Shown: positions 52,019-61,861 of the stretch, piece after piece
Layout of the letters: each line of letters starts with the position of its first letter
How positions within the stretch are numbered: the stretch's first letter is position 1
Assembly: GCF_018448935.1 (NCBI RefSeq)
Contig: NZ_RCWC01000008.1
Location: forward strand, 1 to 64,000
Source: Photorhabdus noenieputensis
GTDB lineage: Bacteria; Pseudomonadota; Gammaproteobacteria; Enterobacterales; Enterobacteriaceae
Length of the DNA: 64,000 nt
Reading direction: 5' to 3'
Position numbers and translations under genes: made by a program
Notes under the pieces: model-generated
What the model was told of the DNA's origin: nothing
What the model saw: the letters and a program-made list of their open reading frames with translations, nothing else
Databases searched by the model: none

Positions 52019-52063
52019 CAATAGCTCTTTTTCGTGAGACTTAACAATCAGCCCACAGGATTT

Positions 52064-55000
52064 TTATATGGTCAAACGGCCTCGCAACACATTACGGGTT
52101 TCAATGGACGATTGACTAAATAGATTCCCGGTACTATTGCGAAATGCTTGATTCACTTCAACGGCTCGAATAGAGGGGTGAACATTTACCGCTTCCGGTT
52201 CCAATTGCGTAAGACGAGATAAAGTATAGGCTTCGCTTCCTTCAGAAGTGCCTGCCGATGAGCTAAGTTCCCAAGTATGATGATTCACTGCATAAGCTGT
52301 ACGCGCAAGATTAATTAGCCCCGAAGTTGTTGACACAGCACCAAAACCCACAGAGACCCAGCCCAAGATATTAGCGGCATTCGCATTACTATTCTCAACG
52401 GCGGAAGCCGCTATCCCCGTAGAGAGGGCCACAGCATTCGCACTCAATGATACTGTGGATAAAGCGATGTCCCAACGTCTGCTAGAACGGCTGGCAATTT
52501 CACCAAATTCAATAGGTACTGACCCGATAACACCCGCGCTGGCTACCTGAGAACCACTCCGTGCCGATTTTATCAGCGAAGAGGTAAAGGTTATTGCGCT
52601 GATACCAAAGCTTAAAACCCCCAACCCCGAACTAATCCAATTTAATATCCCGGCTGTTTTCGGATCTTTTTCCGATAATGCGGCTGACGCAATCCCTATC
52701 GAATCAGCAGCCAATCCAATGACGGTCGCAGTAACTGCAAGTGTACTGGTAGAAGCAACCGCCCCCAGAGCTCCCCCTGCGGCAATTAAACCTGCGCTAA
52801 TTGCCGCGCCAGCCCCCAGTGATACAATCCCAACAATGATACCAATTGCCCCTAGCACAATACCTAATATCCCACCGGCACTAAGATGACCGTTAAGATC
52901 AATCCGATTTATAGGATCGCCCTGGCAATAAGTATAGAGATTAACCCCTCCCCGACCAAAAGGACTCCAACTGTCGGGACTATGAAATCTCATGAGAACC
53001 GGATTGAAAACACGATATCCGTTACCTAAGAAGTACCATCCTGTTACCGGATCAATCTGCGCACCATTCAAACCCGGTAATGAAGAAATTAAACTCCTAA
53101 AACCATAAGGCGTGTAGGACAAAGCCATCAACTCGTTTTCGTTTTGGCTGGCTATCACCGTGTTATTATGATCAGTGCCATATTGATAGTAGGCGGACTG
53201 GCCATTTTTGGTACTCTGATGACCAAGCCGTTGCTTATCGCTGTTCAACCAGGTAATGGTTTCATCACCCAATTGGATATTCGTCACTTTACCGGAAGCA
53301 TAATACTGACGATTAATCGTCCCATTCGCTAAAACTTGTGCGGTTAATTTGTTCAATGCATCATACTGATATTGGCATACCAGAGTACCCTTACTGTCTT
53401 TGACCTGTACCAAGCGATTATTCTGATCGTAAATAAGCGTCTGCCCTTTTTCGTCGCGCGTCAGATTACCGTTGGCATCATAACTTAACTCTATTTGCTG
53501 TTTGTCACTGGTAATACGAATAAGTTGAGTTGGATCAGTTTGACTGAAATGATAATCCACGGTTTCTTTACCATCTCGATATATATTATCAAGCCGTTTG
53601 ATATTACCCCATTGGTCATAATGGTAAATTTGCTGATTTAACACACGGCCAGTATGATCAATCGGAGACTGTTCTCCCTCACATTGGTACTGGCTTAAGC
53701 GCTGATTACTATCATATTGATAACGTTCATTTTTCATAACCACCCCATCGGCGGAGGTGATACGTTGACTGATTTGATTATTTTTTGTATAGCTTAAGGT
53801 AATGACTTGTATTGAGAAATCACTAATTAGCGAGCGTTTTATCTCTCGATCAAAAACATCATATTCGATTTTTGTAACTAATTGGGATAATGATGTTGTG
53901 TCTTTTGTCGTCGTTGTTATTAGCCGTCCAACACTGTCATATTCAAATGTCGCGTATTGCGAACTCTGTTCTGTTTTGACTAATCTTCCTTGGGCATCGT
54001 AGCTATAAACATGATCATGACCAAAACTATCTTTATGACGTTGAATTAAGCCGGACATCGTATAACGGTAATCGCCCGATGAAACGGGTTTATTATCCCG
54101 CGAAAACGATTCGTGCTGTAATACACCCGATGGGAAATAACTGTAATTGCTCTGGGATACCCCTTCTGACGCAGATAATAATGCCCCCGTTTTCGGATGG
54201 TAACGAAAGTTTTGTTGGCTTGTCTCTGTGGTAAATTTGGACATCACACTGCCGAGAGAGTAAAGATAATCGATGTTTTGTTTATTATGTGCAGGAGTGA
54301 CAGACTGGATAGGTTTATCACCTTGAGGACCATATAAATATTCCGTTTTGCGCCCACCCACCGTATCGCTGGTTACTCGCCCAAGACCATCATAAGCTAA
54401 CGAGCCTAATTGTGTTCCATTCACGTTCAGTGCAGAAATTAATTCTTCATGGCTAAAGCTGGCATAAGCGGATTCTAATATTGTTCGGTCTGGCAACGTT
54501 TTTTTCACTATACGATCAAATACATCGTATTCAATTTGGGTAGCATAACCTTCCGCATCTGTTTCAGTCACCGTACGACCAAATCCATCATAACGATAGG
54601 TTCGAGTGCTATATATCACACCATCAGGATACACAACTTTAATTGAAGCAGGTTGTTCAAAGTTATTTTGCTGAATATTTAGCATCCCCAATCCTTTGAC
54701 CCCTTGAGTAATTGTTCTCGTAATAGGATCATGGATTTCTAGCTCTATCCGACCATCGCTGTATTCAGTGCTGTAACGATTTCCCCAACCATCATATTGA
54801 TAGGTTTTCGTTGCAACCAAAGGAGTCGTCAAGCGAGTCAAAGGATTAGCAGATAAATCCCATAACCAATCATTTGAAATTTCTTTGATCAATTGCCCCA
54901 AAACATCATATTGTCTGGCAAGAACTTTTCGATATGTACCTTGATAAACCCCCGATGTTCCCCAAGTACCATCATCATCTTGTTCTTCAATCGAACAAAT

Positions 55001-56941
55001 ACGCCCCATTCCATCGTAATGGGTTTTACGCCTGACACCTTGGGAATCAATTTCTATCATCACCGGCCAAAAATCATTTTCGTCACCACCGGGATATTGA
55101 TAAACATAATTACGTTTAGTTTCTTTTGTCGTACCAGGGTCAATAATTTGACCTGTAATTCGGCCCAGAAGATCATAAGACTGATCTGTAATCACACGGT
55201 TTACATCAACTTTACGAAGCTGGCGATGTGTATAAATAGAGGTCACATTTTTCGATTCCATATGCGCCCCATCAAACCCCGTCACCGTAGAGTTTGTGGT
55301 CATCTCACTTTCTGAATATTCATATTTAAATGTTGTGACCGTTTGCTGATTATTCATTACCGATGTTATTTTCGCTAACGAGCCATGAGATTTGCTCGTC
55401 GGTGAATTCACATAACTAAACGTTCTCACTATTTTACTATCTATGGTTTCTGAAACTTTGCTGACATATTCCTTTATATAAGCACCTGTAAAAGTCGGCA
55501 ATTTTTGATATGTGTAGTGAGTTACTCTATTCGCAACACTTTGAGCGGCATCAGGCGATCCTTTTTGCGTCGCTGATTTTAAAAACCGGGAAAAGCCCAA
55601 TGGATCGGCAGGACAATTATTACCTTCACCATTCACCGGATAATAAACATATTCTTTCTGTACTCCACTGGTTTCAGTAATAAGTAGAGTATTTCCCCAA
55701 TCATCGCTTTTAATATTAACGGTCTCTTCTCGTGAAGTATTGGTCTGTAAGTCTGTGTAATGCGTTAACACCCGAGAGGGTTGTTGTAAATTTTCTGGTT
55801 GCTCGGAGAAACTTTTTGACGGATCTTCATTGTAAGTAATTTCTGTTGTAATTCTCTTATTATCTTGTGTTCTTGCTTCTTTAGTCATTAAATGGAATTT
55901 ATTAAACACTCTTTCTGTTACTGAAATGACATTTTGACCATCTAAAATACGTTCAATGGATGAATAGGTATATTTTCCTGTGACCAAATACAAATTATCC
56001 TGGTTAGAATCAAAACTTGTCCGGCCAGAAGAATAGCCCAAGAAATTATGTACTGAACTATATTCATAGGATTTGCTGATCGCAGGCTGCCCATTACCAG
56101 GTTGAATAGTCAATGCAGCAGCATAAGGAATAGATTCCGTGTCCGTCACTTTATGTCCATTCTCTTTATAACTTACCAGCTCAACATAGCCTGTTGGTGT
56201 ACGAAAAGCGCTAATAACCGGAAATATTCCTTTTAATGTCTGATAGGTCATCTTAAATCTGGCAGAATCAATAGGGCCAGAAGCATCATAAGGTACCGTC
56301 ACCGTAATAAGGTAATCATTACGATAATCGAATGAGATTTTCGCAGAGATATTATTATCATCAGGGTATTCGACTGATGTACAATTATTTCCAGAGTAAT
56401 TGAGTTTAAGGTAGGTTTTACCCGTCACACGGTATTTTATTTCAGACAATGCAAATCTTGAATTATAAATTAAATCAAATGCTTCACCATCTGGAAATTC
56501 AAGTGCCACCGTTTTTGCAATGTCACTTGATCCAATTCGTTTAAGTGTTTCTATAATACCATTCTTATTATAAACATAGAAAGTGTTACTATCGAGTTTA
56601 TATACACGTAAATCTTTTAATTTTTTATCTTTAAAACTAATGTCATTATTATTTGGTGGCAATGGCTTACATTTAAATTGCTCTCCATTTGCCCGGCTAA
56701 ATGTGAGTGTCTTTACATCTAGTGTTGTTAATGAAAACCGCCAGCCAATCCCAAATCCATTATTTAACGTTGTTAATGGCGAAAATGATAAATTAAGTAC
56801 CTGTTCAATATTACCGACATTATTTGGTCTCAACGTGATAATGTTGATATTTGCGCTATATTGACCTGTTCTGGGATCGACACCGGTATCAATATAAGAT
56901 CCAAAATTAAATGCATTGGAATATATATCGTTAGCCTTCAT
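52064..56941 (-). CDS. Rhs/YD-repeat giant protein with hydrophobic C-terminal region
   Basis: The 1625-residue protein begins with the N-terminal domain of insect-associated Rhs proteins (FNFGSYIDTGVDPRTGQYSA, then NGFGIGWRFSL). Many YD repeats follow (YDGxGR, YDxxGRL, YDANGNLTR). It closes with the Rhs core signature near residues 1290-1345 (GWYFLGNGYRVFNPVLMRF, SPDSWSPFGRGGVNLYTYCQ). The ~280 C-terminal residues form the variable module: Gly/Ala-rich hydrophobic segments (GIVLGAIGIIVGIVSLGAGA), then a polar tail. This is where Rhs and TccC proteins carry their toxic part. A membrane-active role is a guess. Last gene of the KS-ACP operon, 177 bp after the previous gene. Confidence 0.87.
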   Translation of the reverse strand: MKANDIYSNAFNFGSYIDTGVDPRTGQYSANINIITLRPNNVGNIEQVLNLSFSPLTTLNNGFGIGWRFSLTTLDVKTLTFSRANGEQFKCKPLPPNNNDISFKDKKLKDLRVYKLDSNTFYVYNKNGIIETLKRIGSSDIAKTVALEFPDGEAFDLIYNSRFALSEIKYRVTGKTYLKLNYSGNNCTSVEYPDDNNISAKISFDYRNDYLITVTVPYDASGPIDSARFKMTYQTLKGIFPVISAFRTPTGYVELVSYKENGHKVTDTESIPYAAALTIQPGNGQPAISKSYEYSSVHNFLGYSSGRTSFDSNQDNLYLVTGKYTYSSIERILDGQNVISVTERVFNKFHLMTKEARTQDNKRITTEITYNEDPSKSFSEQPENLQQPSRVLTHYTDLQTNTSREETVNIKSDDWGNTLLITETSGVQKEYVYYPVNGEGNNCPADPLGFSRFLKSATQKGSPDAAQSVANRVTHYTYQKLPTFTGAYIKEYVSKVSETIDSKIVRTFSYVNSPTSKSHGSLAKITSVMNNQQTVTTFKYEYSESEMTTNSTVTGFDGAHMESKNVTSIYTHRQLRKVDVNRVITDQSYDLLGRITGQIIDPGTTKETKRNYVYQYPGGDENDFWPVMIEIDSQGVRRKTHYDGMGRICSIEEQDDDGTWGTSGVYQGTYRKVLARQYDVLGQLIKEISNDWLWDLSANPLTRLTTPLVATKTYQYDGWGNRYSTEYSDGRIELEIHDPITRTITQGVKGLGMLNIQQNNFEQPASIKVVYPDGVIYSTRTYRYDGFGRTVTETDAEGYATQIEYDVFDRIVKKTLPDRTILESAYASFSHEELISALNVNGTQLGSLAYDGLGRVTSDTVGGRKTEYLYGPQGDKPIQSVTPAHNKQNIDYLYSLGSVMSKFTTETSQQNFRYHPKTGALLSASEGVSQSNYSYFPSGVLQHESFSRDNKPVSSGDYRYTMSGLIQRHKDSFGHDHVYSYDAQGRLVKTEQSSQYATFEYDSVGRLITTTTKDTTSLSQLVTKIEYDVFDREIKRSLISDFSIQVITLSYTKNNQISQRITSADGVVMKNERYQYDSNQRLSQYQCEGEQSPIDHTGRVLNQQIYHYDQWGNIKRLDNIYRDGKETVDYHFSQTDPTQLIRITSDKQQIELSYDANGNLTRDEKGQTLIYDQNNRLVQVKDSKGTLVCQYQYDALNKLTAQVLANGTINRQYYASGKVTNIQLGDETITWLNSDKQRLGHQSTKNGQSAYYQYGTDHNNTVIASQNENELMALSYTPYGFRSLISSLPGLNGAQIDPVTGWYFLGNGYRVFNPVLMRFHSPDSWSPFGRGGVNLYTYCQGDPINRIDLNGHLSAGGILGIVLGAIGIIVGIVSLGAGAAISAGLIAAGGALGAVASTSTLAVTATVIGLAADSIGIASAALSEKDPKTAGILNWISSGLGVLSFGISAITFTSSLIKSARSGSQVASAGVIGSVPIEFGEIASRSSRRWDIALSTVSLSANAVALSTGIAASAVENSNANAANILGWVSVGFGAVSTTSGLINLARTAYAVNHHTWELSSSAGTSEGSEAYTLSRLTQLEPEAVNVHPSIRAVEVNQAFRNSTGNLFSQSSIETRNVLRGRLTI

Positions 56942-57060
56942 TTTAAATTTCCTGTTTAATTAATTAAGAACATAGCAAAACCAAATATCTATTTAGCTAT
57001 TCATTTATGTACAATAACAGATATCGCTATATTCCTATTTCAATAATGGAATATCTTAAT

Positions 57061-57090
57061 TGCTGGTAAACACATATGCGATTACCAGCA
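57061..57090 (-). promoter_or_regulatory. Hairpin between the 340-residue gene and rhs
   Basis: TGCTGGTAA and TTACCAGCA form a 9-bp stem about 30 bp after the upstream stop. No T-tract follows on the minus strand, so it is more likely an mRNA processing or stabilising stem than a terminator. Confidence 0.45.
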
Positions 57091-57117
57091 TAGACAAAGG
57101 TTATTTACTAAGGAAAA

Positions 57118-58128
57118 TCAACTTATTCTCGCTATACTTAGCGCACGTCCAATATTAGCCGAGGATATTCTAAATTTATGCTGGCAACCGTAGTTATCAA
57201 TGATTGTGACATCATGATATCCATCATGATAACCACTTGTCCATGAACATCCTGTCACATGGAGTACTTCAGCAGCAAGCTGCGTATCTGGAACAGTTAC
57301 GGTGTAAGAATAGTCCATGACACATCCTCCACTTACATTATCACGTGCATTCACATATGAAGTTCCTCGTTTAAATACCCTTCCTCTTGTCAGGAATCTA
57401 TCGTCTGATGGATCTTTACCAAGGACATATATTCTATTAACAGTACTATCATTCCCTTCAAGAATTCTCAGATGATATGGCAATGTCCAAGTATAAAGAT
57501 TAATGGTTTGATGGTGAGTATCCGATTTCGTCGGTTCTTCTGTTTTATCAAATAATGTATTGATGTTTTCATGCAATTGATTTGCATTAATTGCATAAGG
57601 AGCAATAGCTTTTAATAAAATCTTGCTGTCAAAAACTTCATCGCCAACTGACATATTCGTTGTTAGTGTGCGTTTCCCGTCTGTATCTTCGAAGGTCATT
57701 TTTGCTATTAGATACTCTGTGCTTGTTCTATTACTACTAACATAACGATAGATATATTCAGGAACACTTTTCACACTGTTCTGATAGCTTTCATTTGTAC
57801 AACAATCTCCTGCATGATCCATTGTCGGCTCCTTAATAGAAGCGTCAATACGATAAACACCATTTAATAACCCAAGATCATATCTATTTCTTGTCTCTGT
57901 TGTTGTCCAACCTGAAGGCATTTTTAATTGGTCATATATGAGGCTATCACTTAATGCTGCCACCTGAATCGATCTTTTTTCAGCATCACTAAGTGCTAAT
58001 TTTACCCAATCACCATTCTTATATTCTTGTTTAAGTACAGAGATTTTCACCATACATTGATGCCGACCATTAGCATAAAAACTATCATCAGTTTTCTCAA
58101 TGGTAAATGTTGTTATTCTCTTTTCCAT
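57118..58128 (-). CDS. Unrecognised beta-rich protein in the KS-ACP-Rhs operon
   Basis: The 336-residue protein has no signal peptide or membrane segment. Its N-terminal ~60 residues (FTIEKTDDSFYANGRHQCMV) look like a beta-sandwich module with an F/Y-A-N-G turn. The C-terminal third is Cys-, Gly- and aromatic-rich (VSGGCVMDYSYTVTVP, HVTGCSWTSGYHDGYHDV, NYGCQHKFRIS). Start at ATG with GGAG six bases before; an ATG four codons upstream lacks a site. It lies 23 bp behind the 186-residue gene. A lipid- or Rhs-binding partner is possible, but nothing proves it. Confidence 0.55.
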   Translation of the reverse strand: MEKRITTFTIEKTDDSFYANGRHQCMVKISVLKQEYKNGDWVKLALSDAEKRSIQVAALSDSLIYDQLKMPSGWTTTETRNRYDLGLLNGVYRIDASIKEPTMDHAGDCCTNESYQNSVKSVPEYIYRYVSSNRTSTEYLIAKMTFEDTDGKRTLTTNMSVGDEVFDSKILLKAIAPYAINANQLHENINTLFDKTEEPTKSDTHHQTINLYTWTLPYHLRILEGNDSTVNRIYVLGKDPSDDRFLTRGRVFKRGTSYVNARDNVSGGCVMDYSYTVTVPDTQLAAEVLHVTGCSWTSGYHDGYHDVTIIDNYGCQHKFRISSANIGRALSIARIS

Positions 58129-58151
58129 AACATTCTCCATAATATTGTAAA

Positions 58152-58712
58152 TTAAGCTGTAATAGAAATAATATCAAGTTCAAAGCCATAATATGGCCCT
58201 TGCAATTCTGGAATAATTCTTACGCGATAGCGTTTTGATAATTCATCTTCAAAGTCTCTCAAGGCGTTCATGATAAATTCGCTGTATTTTCCTTGTGCAA
58301 AAAAGATAAATTGCGTGGTTGAAGGATTAATAGCAACATATTTGCCAAGAGCATGGCGTAATGTCTTAATAAACAGTGTTCCATCTTCATTTAATTCGAA
58401 TAGCTTTTTATCTGTCGTCGTTCTATCCATAAAATTACCTTCACCTAAAAGATAAATATTTATCTCACGATGGTCACGACGCAGTAAAAATTGTTTATTG
58501 ATATCCAAATCGAATATTCTGGGTTTAACCGTTTTATCAAGCAAATGATCTGGAATAACAAATTCAATCAAGAAACGACGCCCATTCACGATAATAGGCA
58601 AATGCTCTCGATCAATTGAGAAACAGCACAAATTTCCAACCCACGAAGAACCTTCCGTCTCTGAATAGGCTGAATATAAAGCAGCGACTTTACTTTGCTC
58701 TAGAATGTTCAT
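58152..58712 (-). CDS. Unrecognised protein in the KS-ACP-Rhs operon
   Basis: The 186-residue soluble alpha/beta protein shows LCCFSIDREHLPIIVNGRRF, FLLRRDHREINIYLLGEG, and a final helix-strand QFIFFAQGKYSEFIMNAL. No family recognised. GAGG lies six bases before the ATG. It is separated from the acyl carrier protein gene by 95 bp containing a hairpin. Confidence 0.55.
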   Translation of the reverse strand: MNILEQSKVAALYSAYSETEGSSWVGNLCCFSIDREHLPIIVNGRRFLIEFVIPDHLLDKTVKPRIFDLDINKQFLLRRDHREINIYLLGEGNFMDRTTTDKKLFELNEDGTLFIKTLRHALGKYVAINPSTTQFIFFAQGKYSEFIMNALRDFEDELSKRYRVRIIPELQGPYYGFELDIISITA

Positions 58713-58757
58713 TTTAACCTCTTAAATATTAATGGTAAAAAATAAGGTTAGTGAAAG

Positions 58758-58781
58758 ACCACCTCTTAAAGAGCAGGTGGT
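58758..58781 (-). terminator. Hairpin behind the acyl carrier protein gene (attenuator-like)
   Basis: ACCACCT and AGGTGGT pair around a 10-base loop, with only a short CTTT stretch following on the minus strand. It may reduce transcription of the downstream genes relative to KS, dehydratase and ACP, or act as a processing site. Confidence 0.45.
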
Positions 58782-58807
58782 TTAAAGATGACAATTAAAA
58801 TTTCAGT

Positions 58808-59053
58808 TTATAACTTAGATTTCACATAATCAGTGAGTTCATTTAACGTTAAAATAGAATGATTTGAAAAAAGCTCAGCTTTAATGCTAATACCATATAC
58901 CTCCAATACAAAAACCTGAATTTCCACATAATCAAGGCTATCAAATTTAAGCGAAATAAAAGAAGATTCTGGTGTTATTTCTTCCTCTTCTATATCCTTC
59001 ATCATTAATATTCTATTCTTTATTTTAGTAAAAATATCACTTTGTGTTGGCAT
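58808..59053 (-). CDS. Acyl carrier protein
   Basis: The 81-residue protein has the carrier-protein plan of four helices with phosphopantetheine attachment at S39 in FISLKFDSLDYVEIQVF (DSL motif), preceded by an acidic loop (KDIEEEEITPES). It differs strongly from housekeeping AcpP and so is a dedicated carrier. AAGGA lies seven bases before the ATG. It is encoded with a ketosynthase and a MaoC dehydratase, which would build or modify the acyl chain it holds. Confidence 0.85.
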   Translation of the reverse strand: MPTQSDIFTKIKNRILMMKDIEEEEITPESSFISLKFDSLDYVEIQVFVLEVYGISIKAELFSNHSILTLNELTDYVKSKL

Positions 59054-59065
59054 TTCGCTTTCCTT

Positions 59066-59842
59066 TTATTTCATCTTAGAGATAATTGAAATCTTTGACA
59101 CAAAAATAGGTTTTTTATCATATAAACATCGATAATAAAAAATACGAATATAGTCTTTAGGGCCATTCTTAATTATTAATGGTGGATTTAATTCAATACA
59201 GATATCCGGCACAGATGATAATGATGTACTATTAACAACTGTTTTTTTTATCTTAATCGCTTGTCCAGTATGCACAGTAAAGGATTGGTTCAAATAATCT
59301 TGTAATTGGTTAAAATGGTAGTGCTCAAAATTAAGAAAACTTGTCGAATTAATAACAAGATGAAAAGCAAGCGCATCCAGAAACCACCCAATAGAAGTGA
59401 CACTCGGGAAATAGAGTCTAAAGAGAGCATATTTTTCACAAACTTCTCTCTCTGTTATCGTTAATTTTTGACAGTTATCCTGAACAATCCAATCTTCAAT
59501 TGACTCCATTGTATTTTCTACGTTGGTATTGCCGGACAATGTGCTTTTTTTACTAGGATTTTCTAATTTAAACGTTTTGTTTTCAGTATTAATCCTCAGT
59601 TGATATGGTAATGCGGTATAAACATATTGCCGGAACGACGCATCAATGTTCAATATTCCAGTTGTAAGCGCTGAAGTTAATTGAGAAAACTGTTGCCGCA
59701 CATAGAGCAAATTCAACATCCCCTGTACCGGATGTTGCTGCATATTGTGTGAAGACTCACTTTTTGCCGGATAATGAATGGGATTAAAATCCCCGGAAAA
59801 ATCCGACCAATGTTCAATATCTTCCATTTCAAAAATCAACAT
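59066..59842 (-). CDS. MaoC-like (hotdog-fold) dehydratase/hydratase
   Basis: The 258-residue protein has the hydratase-2 motif in WSDFSGDFNPIHYPAKSES (D18, H23), then HPVQGMLNLLYV. This is the signature of MaoC-type enoyl-ACP/CoA hydratases. The rest looks like a second, degenerate hotdog half (VTSIGWFLDALAFHLVINS). It would dehydrate a 3-hydroxyacyl-ACP made by the ketosynthase after reduction; no ketoreductase is encoded in the unit. AAGG lies eight bases before the ATG and the ketosynthase stop is five bases away. Confidence 0.8.
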   Translation of the reverse strand: MLIFEMEDIEHWSDFSGDFNPIHYPAKSESSHNMQQHPVQGMLNLLYVRQQFSQLTSALTTGILNIDASFRQYVYTALPYQLRINTENKTFKLENPSKKSTLSGNTNVENTMESIEDWIVQDNCQKLTITEREVCEKYALFRLYFPSVTSIGWFLDALAFHLVINSTSFLNFEHYHFNQLQDYLNQSFTVHTGQAIKIKKTVVNSTSLSSVPDICIELNPPLIIKNGPKDYIRIFYYRCLYDKKPIFVSKISIISKMK

Positions 59843-59847
59843 AGCAG

Positions 59848-61113
59848 TTACCTTACCTTAGAGATAACCAACGCAGCATTATGTCCCCCAAAACCCGCAC
59901 TAATATTGAGCATCACTTCTGGTCGAGCGGTGTAGCAATGTTGATTAGGTAAATAATTGAGGTCGCAATCTGGATCGGCCCGATGTAAATTCAAGGTTGC
60001 CGGCAAGCAATTTTCAGTCAATGCCTTTACACATACAATAGTTTCGAAACTACCGGCAGCAGCAATAAGATGACCGGTATACGATTTTGTACTTGATATG
60101 GGGACCTGATAAGCATGCTGCCCCAGTGCCGCTTTAATTGACTGGGTTTCATAAAGATCATTTAACGGTGTAGAAGTGCCATGAGCATTAATGTAGTCAA
60201 TCTCTTCCGGCAAAATCTGTGCCTGCTTAATGGCTTTGGTTATCGCTAATATTTTAGGTTCAATATCTTCTGTTGGCCGAGTTAAATTAGCGGCATCTGA
60301 ATATTGAGCATAACCTTTAATTTCCGCCAGAATCGTTGCACCACGCGCGACGGCTGAATCATAATCTTCCAGACAAACCACCGCCGCGCCTTCGGCTAAT
60401 ACAAACCCAGAGCGATCAAGGCTAAATGGACAACATGCGAGATTTGGGTCCGTTTGCTCTTTCGATAGTGCATTCAATACATCAATACTCCAAATATTGC
60501 ATTCCCGGGTTAGTGATTCAGAAGCTCCGGCAATCATACATTTTGCCCGTCCTGAGCGAATAATTTCAAAGGCGTCACCTATTGCCATTGTGCCCGTTGC
60601 ACAGGCGGCCATAACGGTATTCTGATAACCACGTAGTCCATACATAATCGAACATGCAGCCGTCATGGAACTTGGCATGGTGATAAGATTACTCATAGGA
60701 TGAGCTAATTTTGTTTTCTTATATTGGCAAGCATAATCTGCGACATTATCAATAGCCCCCCAACCACTGCCAAGGATTACTCCACATTCATATTTATCGT
60801 AATATTCAACAGGTGATACATTCACTCCAAACGCTTGGGTAAAAGCTTGATACGTCGCTTTCAACGCCATTTTTCCGCAATCCGAAAGCATATGAGTTAA
60901 CTTTTTTGGTAATAACTGATAACGGGATGGGTCTGGTGCGAGGAAAGAAAAGAAACGTGAATTAATGAATGAGTCGGGAAATTCAATTCTGTGAAATTGA
61001 TGTTGTTTCTCGATAATACTTTGCCAACATGATTCAACATCTTCACCAATCGGTGTTACCGCTCCCATACCTGTAATAACAACTCTTTGAGTTCTCTGCA
61101 TATTGATTACCAT
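59848..61113 (-). CDS. Beta-ketoacyl-ACP synthase II (FabF-like), dedicated
   Basis: The 421-residue KAS enzyme has RVVITGMGAVTPIGEDVESC at the N-terminus, the nucleophile C171 (MAACATGTMAIGDAF), H311 (NAHGTSTPLND), K343 and H348 (STKSYTGHLIAAAG), and the GFGG loop near the end. All catalytic residues are present, so it should condense malonyl-ACP with an acyl primer. It differs from housekeeping FabF, and the AT-rich upstream region and unknown partners mark it as accessory. An ATG four codons in (61101) is an equally good start. First gene of the operon. Confidence 0.88.
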   Translation of the reverse strand: MVINMQRTQRVVITGMGAVTPIGEDVESCWQSIIEKQHQFHRIEFPDSFINSRFFSFLAPDPSRYQLLPKKLTHMLSDCGKMALKATYQAFTQAFGVNVSPVEYYDKYECGVILGSGWGAIDNVADYACQYKKTKLAHPMSNLITMPSSMTAACSIMYGLRGYQNTVMAACATGTMAIGDAFEIIRSGRAKCMIAGASESLTRECNIWSIDVLNALSKEQTDPNLACCPFSLDRSGFVLAEGAAVVCLEDYDSAVARGATILAEIKGYAQYSDAANLTRPTEDIEPKILAITKAIKQAQILPEEIDYINAHGTSTPLNDLYETQSIKAALGQHAYQVPISSTKSYTGHLIAAAGSFETIVCVKALTENCLPATLNLHRADPDCDLNYLPNQHCYTARPEVMLNISAGFGGHNAALVISKVR

Positions 61114-61798
61114 TTATACATGGATTGAGAATGTCAATTTTTCTAGTTATAAAAGTAGGCTAATGAAGATATATCACCATAATCATAAATAAGTATTTTC
61201 AATATTTCTGCTTATTAGCATCGCCATTTGTGAATTACGTAAAACTAATTGACAGATTATTCCCCCCCTGTAATAGAACCGATGATAAATATCCATGATA
61301 AAATATATTGTTATTTTAATACCATTATGCTACCAATCTGTTTGTAGAATAATTTTCCATACCACATTCGGCTGTAATATCATGACAAATCCTGAGAATT
61401 TATTTATCATCAACTCATTATTCTATTTAATAAAGCATATCATTGTATAAAAACAAAATAAAAATAATAGCTTTAATTATTACGAAATTGTTTATTTCAT
61501 CACATATAAATTCAATTATTATATTAATAATTCAGAAGTACAATTAAATAAAAGAAAATAATAAATATTTCATATTATTCTCGTGAATGAGTACATTAAC
61601 AATGAATACATTAATATTGTCCTACCGCATATTCTCACGGCTAACTGACAGCATACAATGAGGTACATTTTTCAATCATTTTCTGTATCAAAACATATAC
61701 CCTGCCCCGTTGTCTGTAATATACTGACACAACTGGATAAATACACAGCCTTGCGCGTCTTCGCTGTCCAGTTAATGTAATAAAACCGGAGGCAACAT
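61114..61798. other. Long AT-rich intergenic region
   Basis: About 685 bp lie between the divergent ketosynthase operon and the RES gene. The left two thirds (61140-61600) are extremely AT-rich and probably hold the promoter of the KS-ACP-Rhs operon. The right part is less AT-rich and may have arrived with the RES locus. A CTG-N10-CAG sequence (61733-61748) resembles a LexA half-sites pair but is weak. No ORF is supported. Confidence 0.4.
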
Positions 61799-61861
61799 AT
61801 GGCTGAAACAGGCAAGAATACAGGAGTGTTCAGTGGTAACAAAATCAGAGGCAAGCCCTGA
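61799..61861 (+). CDS. 20-codon leader ORF overlapping the RES gene
   Basis: ATG with an excellent site (GGAGG, six bases) opens a 20-codon frame (MAETGKNTGVFSGNKIRGKP) that overlaps the RES GTG start by 29 bases in another frame. It may couple translation of the toxin, or it may be what is left of an antitoxin gene. Being so short, it is uncertain. Confidence 0.35.
   Translation: MAETGKNTGVFSGNKIRGKP

Noticed and set aside
61733-61748. LexA-like CTG-N10-CAG sequence before the RES gene
   Set aside because: The inner and flanking bases deviate from the SOS consensus, and RES systems are not known as SOS-controlled; chance match likely in AT-rich DNA.
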